Part shown: piece after piece, positions 29,401-35,013 of the stretch
How the letters are laid out: every line of letters starts with the position of its first letter
Position numbering within the stretch: position 1 is the stretch's first letter
From: CAYZXT01 sp964482515
GTDB taxonomy: Bacteria > Elusimicrobiota > Elusimicrobia > FEN-1173
Length of the DNA: 64,000 nucleotides
Direction of reading: 5' to 3'
NCBI GenBank assembly: GCA_964482515.1
Contig: CAYZXT010000010.1
Span: 27,014-91,013 of the forward strand
Program-made: the position numbers and the translations under genes
Notes under the pieces: generated by a model
What the model was told of the DNA's origin: nothing
What the model saw: the letters and a program-made list of their open reading frames with translations, nothing else
Database searches by the model: none

Positions 29401-30647
29401 AAGGCGAAGCGGTCGATCTGTTCGGTTGAGAGAACGTATTGAATGTATTTCTGAAAGGCGGGATAGTTTTGCAGCCGCAGGCCGTTGCGCTCCGTCATGC
29501 GGGCCAGGAAATCGTAATAGCCGGAATAGGTGATCTGATTGGAACGATAGGCGACGCTGGCGGCAATAAGGTCGTCCAAATCCTTCTTCTGCAGACGACG
29601 AGACAGGACCTCGATAAGCATTTTCCGTTCGGCCTCCACGGCTTTGAAATCCATGGATTTTTCAAAAGCGAGCGCTTTCAGCAGTAAACGCGTCTGCGGA
29701 AAACCGCCGTTCAACGCATGCCCGTCGGCCGTCAACCGGTTGACGTAACTTAAAAGGTCCAATTCCCCTTTTTGGTAGGAATCCAAATCCATATCAAGGG
29801 ACAACAGGGCTGGGGTAAGGAGTTTTTGCTTGACGGGGTCAAGGGACGTTTCAAATTGGCGGATGAGCCGGGTGAAATCCTCCTTTCGCGGTTCGCTTTG
29901 CTGATAAGCCTCCACGTTCGCGATATAAGGGACGTCGTCTTCTATGCCCCAAAGCAGCGGTTCCCGGTCCGAGGTTATCCCGAAATATTCCGCCCCGGCG
30001 ATGAACCCTTTGCGGAGCAAATAATCGGACACGGGCCCGTGGGATTCCAGATCACGGAAAGAGCGGTAAGGCTCCAAATCGAACCCGCCGATGGACCCCT
30101 CCACGCCGACCAGTAACGGGGCTGAATTCCTCTCCGCTGCGTCGGCCAGGGATTTCTGCATGTGATCCAATATGCCGGCGATGTTCTTTTGCGCGGAATA
30201 TATTCCATGGGCGTCCTGGACCAAAACAACCAGAGGCGCCGGTCGATCGCTCTTTGCACGGACAACTTTTTGGATATCGCCGTAGGCCGGAGGCAGGCGC
30301 ATCAACCAGGAAGGAACCCTTTCTGATTTTCCGGACGTCGTATCATCGGAAGGGATCTCCGATCCGCCGCCCAAGGTCTGAATTCGGGCCAACGCTTCAG
30401 CAGAGGAAACCGCGGGCAAAGCGTCGATGAGGGCGGGAGAATTGACGGGCAAACTGGCGTACAGGGGCGCCGACCCCGCGGAAGTATCTTTCATGGCGCG
30501 CGCCGCCGTTTGCCGTTCTTTCCAGAAACTGGCTTCGGAGAGCGGAGAGGCGACGGTGGAATAGAGCAAAATCACCGCCATGGTGCTGGCGATGACTTTT
30601 TTTCCGTTGATCTTGGATTGTGTGTTGGTTTTCCAGCGAAAAGGCAT
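17493..30647 (-). CDS. Giant multidomain exported/membrane protein with peptidoglycan peptidase domains (giant 2)
   Basis: A single open frame of 4,384 residues. Domains in order: signal anchor (17-40); a module shared with giant 1 (QDAHG near 143, AGGFHT near 542); a metallopeptidase-like domain with HEMLH (H877, E878, H881); an M50-like membrane part (AEEVVAHWF, LIGPVSNVFL) and more helices to about 1400; a phosphodiester-glycosidase-like domain (NAGPA type, GDGGG from 1668); a helical region; two beta-lactamase-like domains (SLIH from S2074, STIH from S2385); an M15C-type peptidase (SNHQRGVAFD from 2684, H2738 in FHFE); a third beta-lactamase-like domain (S3074) interrupted by a VanY-type carboxypeptidase (SEHHLGTAVD from 3193, EPWHW with H3245); three tandem repeats (about 3477-3926); membrane helices; and a C-terminal alpha/beta domain. 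Both M15 domains keep their zinc residues. The role is probably cell-wall cleavage or binding at the envelope; the overall function is unknown. Confidence 0.88.
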   Translation of the reverse strand: MPFRWKTNTQSKINGKKVIASTMAVILLYSTVASPLSEASFWKERQTAARAMKDTSAGSAPLYASLPVNSPALIDALPAVSSAEALARIQTLGGGSEIPSDDTTSGKSERVPSWLMRLPPAYGDIQKVVRAKSDRPAPLVVLVQDAHGIYSAQKNIAGILDHMQKSLADAAERNSAPLLVGVEGSIGGFDLEPYRSFRDLESHGPVSDYLLRKGFIAGAEYFGITSDREPLLWGIEDDVPYIANVEAYQQSEPRKEDFTRLIRQFETSLDPVKQKLLTPALLSLDMDLDSYQKGELDLLSYVNRLTADGHALNGGFPQTRLLLKALAFEKSMDFKAVEAERKMLIEVLSRRLQKKDLDDLIAASVAYRSNQITYSGYYDFLARMTERNGLRLQNYPAFQKYIQYVLSTEQIDRFALFDEVDRLKDVAVSRLSPTSEQAEVLRVSQDIRLLARLKDFEFSPAEWSSYLKRRSQIARIPGRIAAAGNKPGRESNVGDDTRQQEAFISLLSSFEAFYGRAFERNDHLVRNLLAKARETNSGTVALVAGGFHTAALQEQFKSEGASSVIVTPKMTVAAGQKGSEYLNVFSQNRTPLEKLLLGEKLHVAAAGALNQAVRHEGGALHQKFWESGDLADVSYAVRTAVFAFLSGIFQSVKIRLQTAFGILILSAEKTIKSGVTWVTVRLAKRGRPAREVSLATVPSSVGAGALPAEMLLETPGDIGPHTMATASPARLGWRTTLELMVLRPLKNVTAFLRSAVLMKAILPIPSAVLLKLSEVPATSWLRLRKNRLPRAVLSNADQFAGYVTQLIDEIADSYPDEEILGVRDLAKTNFRLVDNLPSLGSHFNGAIDINAILMPDRLPSGGNALGQRVAAKLTLYHEMLHLARWRARSPEAARDPYADLAEEIEVVFAEIAYLDFLSEDERAAFFRYIGETFRINNIAYERMVNDVRALIDHGGSQALSEDKLTSAISRRISRFILDVDRGAVGDERHFKSVDMRTINGRRAVSSSAQVVDRYLSEKKQSKVDASSSENAFAQSYSANLWAYELGGQFPGLNWINRVLLLPSLVAEEVVAHWFIGKIIGRVLAFGVQFIMTTELMGVRIDKKATSFWKAFILLIGPVSNVFLIALSAVFLATRPDPLVGFFLAWLLVSSVVKFFVDPRGWVFRTGDFYEGFIHARQFVRSYATSSHSTRRIIGAPHLFGTVALPKPTLASSGHLFRKLNLKSLAIPQKRQIARYSIYAFLTYALVIAIQEAPLFVVLLVPVYAVSIASTYLLTRDFRLVQELPFKTLLYRFWISRVATILFGVSLLWLSITYLLATYQFGSVYGATVIKLVSLVSWGGIAVGTLIIGAVVINILRMLRNSSARLKRQAQTKSLRWISFPLILVVISLFAGVAGLNSWIAHSPLDPLRDTRRVVSLPLQLLNGISNTADLDVAGVTSTHGPLDTINMQLQGAIPGVEYDFDITQVPMNSSQYRLELVTQVGGVSSARYLYDASGAVALINGGLTTRDDDGTYHPIGLTVVNGTQVVGYDEEYAELIAGHAVLIVYDTGVSELILRDQFPSFAQSHYDAATNTWPGIRLARQLGPVTIWDGQVRQAAIESITELEDNRSWTIYAGTDRGDILFITSAYQPPIGASAFSSVTGPSMLQVANVLAGMTLPDGSKVMWALHGDGGGISQQIVQTTDGVQRYGAALDGFLNDAFVVIDTALETQETELAGDIHSMLAGSQTTQSVYNYMISQIDENPRIRVRQVLFQLALLDVDEAAAVAMLLPDDEILTMILNDMTLMRPGYSELSTAMSEPVARAILNPEIDIAPLVTLIQNNLAWQWADPAGAERAVLALCANHPAAGMRLLSALNVDSRTRLNFNVVRPALETAIEIQNEMKSDPVDMDAVMDNLESLGSDWYSFRFVYPTIKPIIVDLIAADPRRMAELLNGWGYDDSYQYLLNEIYSNLLSSSPEVARLFYDNLSDDYQMHINTIDQGSTTSSTASSSSDFAITPLPVSASAPQIVTNSSAADSSVTQLSVDGQPLAGDMLDLQNQVLAFIGDRPGTIGVNIYDMSTGRGFSINGGRPMPAGSLIHLPVLISILSDVQAGRLDLDDVTDSRIRAMMQHHNMDMTYLLVDAVGIDRVNAYVQAWGLPRTFMEHYLDIDSSLSNNVAAVDSSWAYLDESNLTTPDDMFAILRRLYAGELLNPQMTQVALDYLSLESIDLMIPRGMANVSEPFDSIIHRVDIIPPDGGNELYETYGDVAIVTTADGRVFFVSLMYHQAGGEIRGEAALQQLAGVIGGVISEMAAPTDDVASTPTITPTPTPTQAHTDMQVLNLSTNLGQQVTRFGVELPISIEMETALAQTNIYASDTAGVTAVTVMDLSTGEGFSVNGDRPIPLASTIHTIVLAAVLEDAQNGDLIIGSATDRNLVLMMRDHDENAIRWLIDAVGIDRLNEKIQRWGLSGTVVAQWLDLEYTEAANLLIPDARLNYLNDTNHTTSNDMIRLLGLFGPNGIFTSAYSDLALDYLGDESLDSIILLGDNSNSAVWHNAGQISPRISKQYAVYGDVGIVHTADGRIIAFAVYNHQNSDELVSINAISAVGRNLSSTVISPELVANWESISVLLASGWDPLEYVTQSEISKLESLQPYVRDRTILFVAAARTFYPDYNYIIGDAYRSAENQGEAHATGYSDLDGTDVMSNHQRGVAFDIWVVSPEGVPLGYRDAISGYERLGALGDELGFSWGGYWSFFDPFHFEITPELQLMQERFNYNLAPQRILSRTVDHQIYRVEHSDLLVISYASLRVQGLALDRMSYFIADGGQNVLSDSALAGRMFSLDIGRPVVVYEFTASQMADFYNAAHNQGVTLNWSETSLLDELISMGILAESNGRYSARENAAIVTVTDDIYDRYVGSDLEWLPESLYWRGFNQALYDTSLAYRELARSRWNNLSVDRRNAITQLLRDMGYDTSDDGEVAGLYVSLFRDKNLLLHLLPETVVPFYERQIAPFIDEEMKAILEEEYSAVIGLISGGLDLDIFQSGTGLSATMRQSLGAVLSMMPEDVSGLSVSVMNATNNNGFSLNGRTPIYSPDASRLWTMLAFLSEVEAGRLSLEPVELPQWNVQFIDENTPLPELVNIPEEMTNNRSGVQMRTDAFDALSRMFSAMRADGITPPVINSAYRGFVNQRLVFMADVAVTGSVAETAQRIAPPGYSEHHLGTAVDFGDVDADFAQSSQYAWMVQHAGEYGFVQTYTQEGNGVIVEPWHWRYNPTETGRNVPYVFNPQEMLSDILSTGDRVSTYGALQLVGIDSVNRYLKEWGLNDSRINFWLDSIARGEFLGPEGTTVVTTPADFTRLISLLATGEIVGPEYIDVAFDLLGFGSTEHDGIQSWAAQFYGQDGTITYYEVIRTSDSQIYVVSIVLQPGQDKALLENLISEIETSVRNSQTGSGESRQQVPFNRSNIIEQFVLAPLALWSLTGDKVRRGRFSRPETLSEKGKEPFSLNDLVNPSPAIRANARAELIERLNGLSYPFKLSAARNVNRFQSDWERIVSSLADKITSQVRARGGVKSVYDLQRTKGIGRAFADDLVRIGIFGPEEFLRIGLGGSPYKSKAPRVRSTAVAKLDPAIIAYPGFVIIREGGWDFSIGGLGSSMPHERPYLNIEPLRFEEESLSREAFSNAIVPLQTTAREQGSMDLPPDTPISLHEIVSGEMPLEALVGRLRRLSASSLLAFSEPFGRLSAVGMSQMIIDLADEIVAYASENSIESVMDLVWGDGRGIEGIDREFAEELLRLNIFGPIDEADQFVPFKQVSTGHSSPYMPPAPRVIKAKKSPRVEVREMGAPFVKIIDVPLDTPIDLDAIKNGEMPLGALVGRLQHLSDPFLLSLAGSRKRLSTVGKERLINDLAERIRAHISKYPVESVMDLHWKKGRGIKGIGGAFAHELLRLRIYGTKDSETGFSLRLALQAVFAFLGKLLQLIHRALSSKGRAPVSRNGVRHIALRDMRVVAGVIIGMALVFAGLQTPFSSAPFLVLGWLALANASKLVSLAGHRRATGADLTVADELKSRNPFVYAHGRFHKMLDESFLMTRFGWDLGSHELLVVHMFDPFVALFLPVILLADGLGWVAKKALSFDVAGPVETVRPSLETDSLIPALTPDLVEQAYGVAPVTFSQALKSGDALDVSRWAMAAGSQSRESVLYSLAADWLLLPVLYFRLAIKGVENPGEVFAAMRNVIRIIGQSDNVVRLSALSELDHSFYYYPESTSDIAAITRSVLARQALNPNVQKGKAVVVVGDDAAKNSPEAYNALLEAAPANNIEVFTKSAFIKKYAPAVVLSQGTDIDEINLDIIFKITKDSGARIGIFTADERVRLVSTAQLLVRLIGNLYIERVSDDLRKLNESLAIIAQMA
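18850..20215 (-). repeat. Three tandem protein repeats in giant 2
   Basis: Three copies, at about 20213-19935, 19615-19310 and 19155-18870. Each unit has a first part resembling GEMPLEALVGRLRRLS and an LADEI helix, then a core of the form VMDL-(6)-GRGI-x-GI-x-x-x-FA-x-ELLRL-x-IFG. The units are divergent at the DNA level, so they are old. The core resembles a helix-hairpin-helix-like motif (KGIGRAFADDL), but nucleic-acid binding is not shown. Confidence 0.7.
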
Positions 30648-30653
30648 GGAAGG

Positions 30654-30707
30654 ATTCTATTCGACCCAGCTTATGGCAACATTAAGAAGCGGTAAACTTA
30701 ATGTAAA
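30654..30707 (-). promoter_or_regulatory. Upstream region of giant 2: 11-bp TTTACA/TTTACC repeat and -10 box
   Basis: On the minus strand TTTACA (30707-30702), five bases, TTTACC (30696-30691), repeating with 11-bp spacing like the box before giant 1. A TAGAAT -10 candidate (30659-30654) ends six bases before the ATG, with no good -35 element and no ribosome binding site. This fits an activator-dependent, leaderless promoter; TTTACA-17-TAATGT is an alternative. Confidence 0.4.
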
Positions 30708-30794
30708 AACAGGCTTATTTTTCGTCGAAAAAGCCCTTTAAACGGTCTTTTAATGACCCATGTGTTAAATAGGCAATTTTCGGAAAAACGCCAA

Positions 30795-30843
30795 TAAAAA
30801 CGGCCGCCTCTCCTCCGCAATCAAGAGGAGACGGACGGCCGTC
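30795..30843 (-). terminator. Intrinsic terminator of the moeZ-like gene
   Basis: On the minus strand a long GC-rich stem (ACGGCCG..TCTCCTC pairing with GAGGAGA..CGGCCGT) with a short loop is followed by TTTTTATT. It starts about 20 bases after the stop codon at 30865. Confidence 0.88.
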
Positions 30844-30864
30844 GTCTTGCGCTGTAATCAGTCG

Positions 30865-32022
30865 TTAATACTTGGGGACGGTGGGATCGACCTCATCGGA
30901 CCAGGCCAGAATCCCCCCTTTAACGTTCCGCAATTTCTTGAACCCGAGCTGCTGAAGGACCTTGATGGCCTTGGCGCTGCGCATGCCGGATTTGCAGTGG
31001 ACGACGATCTCGTCGGCCGTGTCCAATTCGCGGGCGCGGTCCGCCACCTCACCCAAAGGAATCAGATGCGACCCCGGGATATGGGCGATTTGGTATTCGT
31101 GCGGCTCGCGCACGTCCACCAAAGTGAACCGGTCCTTCCGTTTCAATTTCTCAGAGAGCTCTTTCACGCTGATTTCTGCGACGCCGTTCTGAGCCTTGGC
31201 AGTTTCCTCATTCCCGCGGCCGATGCCGCAGAACTGATCGTAATCGATCAGTTCATTGATCGTGGGATGATCGCCGCAGACCGGGCAATTGGGGTTCCGC
31301 TTGATGCGGACCGTGTCGAAGGTCATATCGAGCGCGTTGAAAAGCAACAGGCGGCCGACCAGCGGTTCGCCCTTGCCGATGATCAATTTGATGGCTTCCG
31401 TGGCCTGGATGAGCCCCACCAGCCCCGGAAGGATGCCGAGCACCCCGCCTTCGGCGCAGGAAGGCACTTCGCCCGGCGGCGGCGGCTCGGGATAGAGGCA
31501 ACGGTAGCAGGGGCTGTCATTGCGCCGCGGGTCGAACACCGTGGCCTGGCCGTCGAACCGGAAGATGGACGCGTAGACGTTGGGCTTCTTCATGAAGACG
31601 CAGGCGTCGTTCGTGAGATAACGCGTCTGGAAATTGTCCGTGCCGTCGATGATGATGTCGTAGTCCTTCATGACGTCCATGGCCGTGTCCCGGCGAAGGT
31701 TCATGTTGTAGGTGACGACCTTGACGTTGGGGTTGATGTCGTTGATGGTTTCGCGGGCGCTTTCCACCTTCAGTTTGCCCACGTCGTTGGTGCCGTGTAT
31801 GACTTGACGGTGGAGGTTCGTGTGGTCGACCACGTCGAAATCCACCAGTCCCAGCGTTCCGACGCCGGCGGCGGCGAGATAGAGTGCGTTGGGCGAACCT
31901 AAACCGCCCGCGCCGATCAAGAGGATCTTCGATTCGACCAGCTTCTCCTGCCCTTCCACGCCGACCTCGGGCATGATGAGATGGCGGGAATACCGCAAAA
32001 CCTGTTCTTGGGACAGCTTCAT
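30865..32022 (-). CDS. MoeB/ThiF-type adenylyltransferase fused to a rhodanese domain (MoeZ-like)
   Basis: 385 residues. The N-terminal E1-like domain (about 1-260) has the nucleotide loop LIGAGGLGSP, the VDFDVVDHTNLHRQ motif and two CxxC zinc pairs (CYRC, CPVC). The C-terminal rhodanese domain (about 285-385) has the active-site loop VHCKSGMRSA with the persulfide cysteine. Such fusions adenylate the C-terminal Gly-Gly of a MoaD- or ThiS-type sulfur carrier and then load sulfur on it. A MoaD protein ending in SGG is encoded at 35909-36139, a plausible partner. The gene lies 107 bases after gph and ends at a strong terminator. Confidence 0.94.
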   Translation of the reverse strand: MKLSQEQVLRYSRHLIMPEVGVEGQEKLVESKILLIGAGGLGSPNALYLAAAGVGTLGLVDFDVVDHTNLHRQVIHGTNDVGKLKVESARETINDINPNVKVVTYNMNLRRDTAMDVMKDYDIIIDGTDNFQTRYLTNDACVFMKKPNVYASIFRFDGQATVFDPRRNDSPCYRCLYPEPPPPGEVPSCAEGGVLGILPGLVGLIQATEAIKLIIGKGEPLVGRLLLFNALDMTFDTVRIKRNPNCPVCGDHPTINELIDYDQFCGIGRGNEETAKAQNGVAEISVKELSEKLKRKDRFTLVDVREPHEYQIAHIPGSHLIPLGEVADRARELDTADEIVVHCKSGMRSAKAIKVLQQLGFKKLRNVKGGILAWSDEVDPTVPKY

Positions 32023-32129
32023 CGTTCTTTCTCCTTGCCGCTAGGCCTAGACGCCAGTTTCGGTCCCAGATTGCGGAATGGGACATGGCCCTCAGCCTGT
32101 CGGATGAGGGCTGGAATGGCGGCATTAAT

Positions 32130-32780
32130 TTATGTTTTTAACAGATTGGGGATTTCATCAAAGCGATCCACCAAAAAATCCGCGCCGGCGGCCCGGAGTT
32201 CCGACAACGGCCGGTACCCGTAAGTCACGCCGCAGGTTCCCGCGCCGGCGGCCTTGCCGGCCTGCACATCGACGCCGCTGTCTCCCACCATTAAACAGTC
32301 CGAAGGGGCAACGCCCAAACGCTTCGCCGCTTCCAACAAGGGCGCGGGGGACGGCTTTTTTTCCGGAAGACTGTCGCCCCCCAATACCGCTTTAAAATAA
32401 TGATCGATCTTTAAACCGGTCAAAAGCAGCCGCGTGGCTTTATCGGGTTTGTTCGTCACCACGGCCATTTTCATGTCGGACAATTGGCGGAGAGATTCCG
32501 TTACACCCGGATAAAGCGTCGTTTTGTCCGCGCAACGCGCTTCGTAACGGGGGCGAAAAATCGACAGCGCGTCCTCCACCAACCGTTCTTGTCCCTGACC
32601 GAGGGCCCGCAAAATGAGCATCCGGGCCCCGTCGCCGATAAAAGCCGTAACTTCTTCCTTGCTGCGGGACGGACGCCCCAATTGATCCAGGGTGAAGTTC
32701 AACGCGTCGAAAAGATCGTCCCGCGTATCGGCGAGGGTGCCGTCCAAATCGAACAAAAGAGCCTGAAAACTACGCTTCAT
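32130..32780 (-). CDS. gph: HAD-family phosphoglycolate phosphatase-like hydrolase
   Basis: 216 residues with all four HAD motifs: FDLDGTLADT (nucleophile and acid/base Asp), VVTNKP, KKPSPAP and MVGDSGVD. The alpha-helical cap between motifs I and II fits the Gph/PGP subgroup, which removes phosphate from 2-phosphoglycolate; other small phosphoesters are possible. Its ATG follows the stop of the upstream peroxiredoxin gene with no gap. Confidence 0.88.
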   Translation of the reverse strand: MKRSFQALLFDLDGTLADTRDDLFDALNFTLDQLGRPSRSKEEVTAFIGDGARMLILRALGQGQERLVEDALSIFRPRYEARCADKTTLYPGVTESLRQLSDMKMAVVTNKPDKATRLLLTGLKIDHYFKAVLGGDSLPEKKPSPAPLLEAAKRLGVAPSDCLMVGDSGVDVQAGKAAGAGTCGVTYGYRPLSELRAAGADFLVDRFDEIPNLLKT

Positions 32781-33410
32781 TCATTCCAGGGTCGACAGAA
32801 CTTCCTGGGAATGTCCGTCCACCTTTACCTGTGAAAAAATCTTTTTGATTTTACCCGCGGGGTCGATCACGAAAGTCCAGCGCTTGGACATTCCCCATTG
32901 TTCATTGTAAACGCCATAGGCCTTGGAGATGGCGCCACCCGTATCCGCCAGTAGGGTGAAGGGCAGCTGGTACTTCTTCTTGAACGCCTGATGGGATTCC
33001 ACCGAATCCACGCTGACCCCAAGGATCACGGCATTTTTACCAGCGAAGGCCGAAAGATTGTCACGGAAAGAACACGCCTGGACCGTGCACCCCGGCGTAT
33101 CGTCCTTGGGATAAAAATACAGCACGACGTCCTTCCCCCGGAAATCCGAGAGCCTGACGGTTTTGCCGTCGTCCGTCTTGGCCGTGAAATCCGGCGCCGA
33201 TTGACCTTCGCTTAACGCCATGGAAGCCTCCAGGGCTGGAAAAGGGATCTTACCAAAGACGGAAACCAAACCGCGATAAACGCTTTCCGTCACGCGCGAT
33301 ACGATCGTTCGCTTTTCCGCCATATCATGGTCCTCCGCAAATGAAAGATATCCCAAGGGAACAAGAAAAACGACGCATAAAGCGAAGACGCGGAAGGCTT
33401 TCAACTTCAT
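32781..33410 (-). CDS. Exported Bcp-type peroxiredoxin
   Basis: 209 residues starting at ATG 33410 (MKLKAFRVFALCVVF), which gives a clear signal peptide ending near YLSFAE; the longer frame to 33743 runs through folE and is not used. The mature part is a peroxiredoxin of the BCP/PrxQ type: SAPDFTAKTDDG, YFYPKDDTPGCTVQACSFRD with peroxidatic and resolving cysteines five apart, and WTFVIDPAGKI. It would detoxify peroxides outside the cytoplasmic membrane. The start codon overlaps the folE stop (ATGA). A cytoplasmic paralogue is encoded at 34501-34953. Confidence 0.88.
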   Translation of the reverse strand: MKLKAFRVFALCVVFLVPLGYLSFAEDHDMAEKRTIVSRVTESVYRGLVSVFGKIPFPALEASMALSEGQSAPDFTAKTDDGKTVRLSDFRGKDVVLYFYPKDDTPGCTVQACSFRDNLSAFAGKNAVILGVSVDSVESHQAFKKKYQLPFTLLADTGGAISKAYGVYNEQWGMSKRWTFVIDPAGKIKKIFSQVKVDGHSQEVLSTLE

Positions 33411-34015
33411 TTCTTGCGGATGAGGGACAGGAACTCTTCGCGCGTGCGGGCGTCCCGGCGGAACGACCCCAGCATGGAACTCGTCACCGTGGGGCTGTTG
33501 GAGCTTTCGGCCCCGCGCATTTCCATGCACAGGTGCCGTCCCTCCATGATCACGCCGACGCCGAGCGGGTCCAATTTCGTCTGGATGATCTCGGCGATCT
33601 GGCTCGTGAGGCGCTCCTGGACTTGCAGCCGTCGCGAAAAAGCTTTCACGAGTTTGGGGATTTTCGAAAGACCAATTATTTTCCCGTTCGGTACGTAAGC
33701 CACATGACAGACGCCGAAAAAGGGTAGGAGGTGATGCTCGCACAACGAGTAGAACGAGATATCTTTCACCACGACCATTTCGCTGTAGGGTTCCGTAAAA
33801 AGAGCACCGTTTATCAGGCGATCGACATCCACCTGATATCCGCTCGTCAGCTCGCGCAGAGATTTGGCAACGCGACCCGGCGTCCGAACCAAGCCTTCCC
33901 GGGAGGGATCTTCCCCTAAAGCGAGCAGCATATCATGGACCAGCTTTGTCATCTCCGGAACCGATGATTTATCGGATAACTTGGAATGCATTACGGGCAA
34001 TTGGGTTTGGCTCAT
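33407..34015 (-). CDS. folE: GTP cyclohydrolase I
   Basis: 202 residues. The zinc ligands are present in YSLCEHHLLPF (Cys and His) and RHLCMEMRG (Cys), with GRVAKSLREL upstream and TVTSSMLGSF near the end. It converts GTP to 7,8-dihydroneopterin triphosphate, the first step of folate biosynthesis and, in some bacteria, of queuosine precursor synthesis (queF is in this window). It starts one base after the stop of the DUF2203 gene and overlaps the next gene by four bases. Confidence 0.97.
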   Translation of the reverse strand: MSQTQLPVMHSKLSDKSSVPEMTKLVHDMLLALGEDPSREGLVRTPGRVAKSLRELTSGYQVDVDRLINGALFTEPYSEMVVVKDISFYSLCEHHLLPFFGVCHVAYVPNGKIIGLSKIPKLVKAFSRRLQVQERLTSQIAEIIQTKLDPLGVGVIMEGRHLCMEMRGAESSNSPTVTSSMLGSFRRDARTREEFLSLIRKK

Positions 34016-34016
34016 A

Positions 34017-34430
34017 TTATTGGTGGATGACGGTCCTCACGATGGGTTTTCGGTTGGAAAAACCTTCGGCCGTGCCGTGCCAGAAACCGATCCTCTTTTC
34101 CCCGAAACGCCAGCATAGGAAGCATTCCCGCCCTTCCATTCGTGTCGGAAAATCCACCAGACCCCGGTCAATGTCCTTCATCAGGCATCCCAGTCCGTGC
34201 AGAGCCTCGATTTCCCGGTTGATTTGCGACACGATGAAATTTATTTGGGACTTCATCAAGACTTCCTCCACGGGGGACTGCACGGATTCGGGAGACAGCG
34301 GCGCCTCCCAGCGGGCGATCTTGTCGTCCGTCTGTCGCTTCAGGGCACGGATCACCTCCATCTTCCGGGAAACGACAGGAAGAATGGTTTCAGCCTCGTG
34401 TAAGGTGAAATAGCGGGCGAATTGTGTCAT
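34017..34430 (-). CDS. DUF2203 family protein
   Basis: 137 residues from ATG 34430 (MTQFARYFTLHEAETILPVV). The N-terminal YFTLxEAExxLPxV pattern, a central helical segment and the C-terminal GRECFLCWRFGEKRIGFWH signature identify DUF2203, a small bacterial family without assigned function. I prefer this ATG over the frame upstream because a TATACT -10 box ends six bases before it. First gene of the DUF2203-folE-bcp-gph operon. Confidence 0.85.
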   Translation of the reverse strand: MTQFARYFTLHEAETILPVVSRKMEVIRALKRQTDDKIARWEAPLSPESVQSPVEEVLMKSQINFIVSQINREIEALHGLGCLMKDIDRGLVDFPTRMEGRECFLCWRFGEKRIGFWHGTAEGFSNRKPIVRTVIHQ

Positions 34431-34436
34431 AAGCAA

Positions 34437-34465
34437 AGTATACAATTTCGGTCGTGTAAGTTCCA
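34437..34465 (-). promoter_or_regulatory. Candidate promoter of the DUF2203-folE operon
   Basis: TGGAAC, 17 bases, TATACT (34442-34437) on the minus strand. The -10 ends six bases before ATG 34430, so transcription would start at or beside the A of the start codon. Confidence 0.45.
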
Positions 34466-34500
34466 CCGTCCGTCGACGGTCGAGGACCCAAAAACGTCAT

Positions 34501-34953
34501 CTACAGGACCGTCAGGACTTCTTCCGTGTGCCCGGCGACTTTCACTTTGGGGAATACCGCCTTGACCTTGCCGTCCGGCCCGATGACCACGGTCGAGCGG
34601 ATGATCCCAATGAATTTCCTTCCGTACATTGACCTCTCCCCCCAGGATCCGTAGGCTTTGATGACTTTTAAGTCTTCATCGGCTAAGAGTGGGAAGGGCA
34701 AATCGTATTTGTCCTTGAACTTCACATGGGACGCGCCGGAATCCTTGCTGACGCCCAGGACGACCGCTCCTTTTTTCTTTATTGCCGAATAATTGTCTCT
34801 GAAGGAACAGGCTTCCGTGGTACAACCGGGGGTCATATCTTTGGGATAGAAATAGAGGACGACGCTCTTCCCTTTAAAATCCGCCAGCTTGACCGTTCTG
34901 CCGGTCTCATCTGCCGCCGCAAAATCCGGCGCCTTATCTCCGACTTTCAACAT
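34501..34953 (-). CDS. bcp: Bcp-type thioredoxin-dependent peroxiredoxin, cytoplasmic
   Basis: 150 residues, the normal length of BCP/PrxQ. Motifs: APDFAAADETG, YFYPKDMTPGCTTEACSFRD with the peroxidatic and resolving cysteines, and STVVIGPDGKV. No signal peptide. A clear GGAGG site precedes ATG 34953. It stands alone between the EVE gene and the DUF2203 operon on the same strand. Confidence 0.95.
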   Translation of the reverse strand: MLKVGDKAPDFAAADETGRTVKLADFKGKSVVLYFYPKDMTPGCTTEACSFRDNYSAIKKKGAVVLGVSKDSGASHVKFKDKYDLPFPLLADEDLKVIKAYGSWGERSMYGRKFIGIIRSTVVIGPDGKVKAVFPKVKVAGHTEEVLTVL

Positions 34954-35013
34954 GTTCCCTCCAGGATGTGTTTATAAAATGAAATAGGGCTCGATTAGTT
35001 CCCTGTTGCGTCT

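Noticed and set aside
33411..33743. N-terminal extension of the exported peroxiredoxin
   Set aside because: It overlaps folE out of frame, while ATG 33410 gives a normal signal peptide and an ATGA junction.
34464..34490. Terminator between the peroxiredoxin and DUF2203 genes
   Set aside because: ACCGTC/GACGGT can pair, but no T-run follows on either strand at the right place.
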